Assembly: GCA_964388155.1 (NCBI GenBank)
Contig: CAYLYH010000001.1
Span: 62,001 to 126,000 of the forward strand
From: JACNKV01 sp964388155
Lineage (GTDB): Bacteria; Fidelibacterota; Marinisomatia; Marinisomatales; JACNKV01
Direction of reading: 5' to 3'
Length of the DNA: 64,000 nt
Shown here: piece by piece, positions 63,335 through 64,000 of the stretch
How positions within the stretch are numbered: position 1 is the first letter of the stretch
Layout: each line of letters starts with the position of its first letter
Position numbers and translations under genes: made by a program
The notes under the pieces: generated by a model
The model's input: the letters and a program-made list of their open reading frames with translations, nothing else
Database searches by the model: none
Told to the model about the DNA's origin: nothing

Positions 63335-64000
63335 TGGCAAAACCAAAAGTTGCATTCTTCGATTTTACAAGCTGCGAAGGATGCCAATTAAGTAAGCTGA
63401 ATTTAGAGAATCACATTTTGGATGTGTTAGAGCATATTGATATCGTAGAATTTCGTGAAGCCATGGACGATAAGGCGGATGAATATGACATCGCTTTCAT
63501 TGAAGGTTCAATCTCAACCCCAACCTGCGTGGAACGCATTCATGATATCCGTCGCCGAACAAAGGTTCTGATTGCCCTCGGATCGTGTGCATCCATCGGC
63601 GGAATTAATTCCATGAAAAATCTCCAACCCATTGAATCGGTACGGGAAGCCGTTTATGGGGAAGACAAGTACCTCTTCCCTACGCTTCCGGCTATTCCGG
63701 TTTCTGCCATTGTAAAAGTCGATTACGAAATCCACGGTTGTCCCATGAGTATCCCGGAATTTCTAAAAATCTTCAAATCACTGGTGATGGGGAAAGCACC
63801 GATAAAATCGGATTCTCCTGTTTGTGTAGAATGCAAACTCAAAGAAAATGAATGTTTATATGAGCGCGGAATGGTTTGCTTGGGGCCGATTACACGGTCG
63901 GGGTGCGATGCGATTTGTCCATCCTTTGGACAGTTTTGCACAGGATGTCGCGGTGTCATCCCGAATGCAGATAAAAACGCGATGACAGACATTTTGTTAC
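63334..64000 (+). CDS. hydD: sulfhydrogenase delta (hydrogenase small) subunit HydD, cut by window end
   Basis: Read directly from sequence; the frame is open from the ATG at 63334 to the edge (222 codons). Small-subunit [4Fe-4S] ligands: FFDFTSCEGCQLS (CxxC), ALGSCASIGG and EIHGCPMS. A further Cys cluster, SPVCVECKLKENEC, with CDAICPSFGQFCTGC appears near the edge. It carries electrons from the Ni-Fe subunit to HydB. The large subunit hydA should follow outside the window. Confidence 0.93.
   Translation, partial: MAKPKVAFFDFTSCEGCQLSKLNLENHILDVLEHIDIVEFREAMDDKADEYDIAFIEGSISTPTCVERIHDIRRRTKVLIALGSCASIGGINSMKNLQPIESVREAVYGEDKYLFPTLPAIPVSAIVKVDYEIHGCPMSIPEFLKIFKSLVMGKAPIKSDSPVCVECKLKENECLYERGMVCLGPITRSGCDAICPSFGQFCTGCRGVIPNADKNAMTDILL

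Overview
Low-GC bacterial chromosome, by eye roughly 40% GC, with almost all genes on the minus strand. Several proteins end in the 'YPNPFNP' type IX-style sorting domain. There is also a PorV-like protein, a TPR-associated TRAP transporter (TatT), a complete mreBCD-pbp2-rodA wall cluster and a group 3b [NiFe]-hydrogenase. Together these point to the FCB group, most likely Candidatus Neomarinimicrobiota (Marinimicrobia/SAR406) or a close relative. This is inference from gene content; no rRNA is present to confirm it. I see no tRNA, rRNA, CRISPR array, prophage or intact insertion sequence.

Layout, left to right; minus-strand operons read right to left. 1-13149: an envelope operon, porV-like, dead M6-like secreted protein, PD40/metallopeptidase/beta-barrel protein and DUF5683 protein. 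It is followed by bamD-nadD-CaCA antiporter, ftsEX and hrcA (cut by the left edge). 13329-23807: cpoB-like, stand-alone glycogen-synthase N-domain, lipoprotein, outer-membrane protein, TPR lipoprotein, glyA and a TatT/DctP/DctQM TRAP system. 23890-30892: rnhA-rfbA and mreB-mreC-mreD-mrdA-rodA. 31068-33465 (+): Na+/alanine symporter and inositol monophosphatase. 33468-41545: comM, ispG, two secreted TPR proteins (one with a 75-residue poly-lysine segment) and a urea-transporter/M23 fusion. 41607-45753: an unusual PqqD/ATP-grasp/PLP-decarboxylase cluster downstream of two secreted proteins. 45762-49066: T9SS-type surface proteins, one split by an in-frame amber codon. 49139-57306: a CusCBA-type heavy-metal efflux operon with several Cys/His/Met-rich accessory proteins and REP-like hairpins inserted between cusB and cusA. 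57343-58373: isochorismatase and 2'-5' RNA ligase-like protein. 58550-58812 (+): a candidate structured small RNA ending in a terminator. 58874-61164: Rrf2 Fe-S regulator, CNNM/CorC-type protein and YwaF-type membrane protein. 61428-64000 (+): hydB-hydG-hydD of a group 3b hydrogenase, running off the right edge.

Most interesting points: (1) the PqqD-ATP-grasp-PLP-decarboxylase triad, whose spacers are made of short tandem repeats; (2) the 58.5-58.8 kb RNA candidate; (3) a beta-helix surface protein interrupted by TAG exactly where its internal duplicate has Trp; (4) recurrent TTGAC-N17/18-TANNNT promoters lying 6-8 nt from start codons that have no Shine-Dalgarno sequence, suggesting leaderless mRNAs; (5) several degenerate or fused proteins (M6-like pseudopeptidase, PorV with an Asp-rich insert, polycationic TPR protein, urea transporter-M23 fusion).
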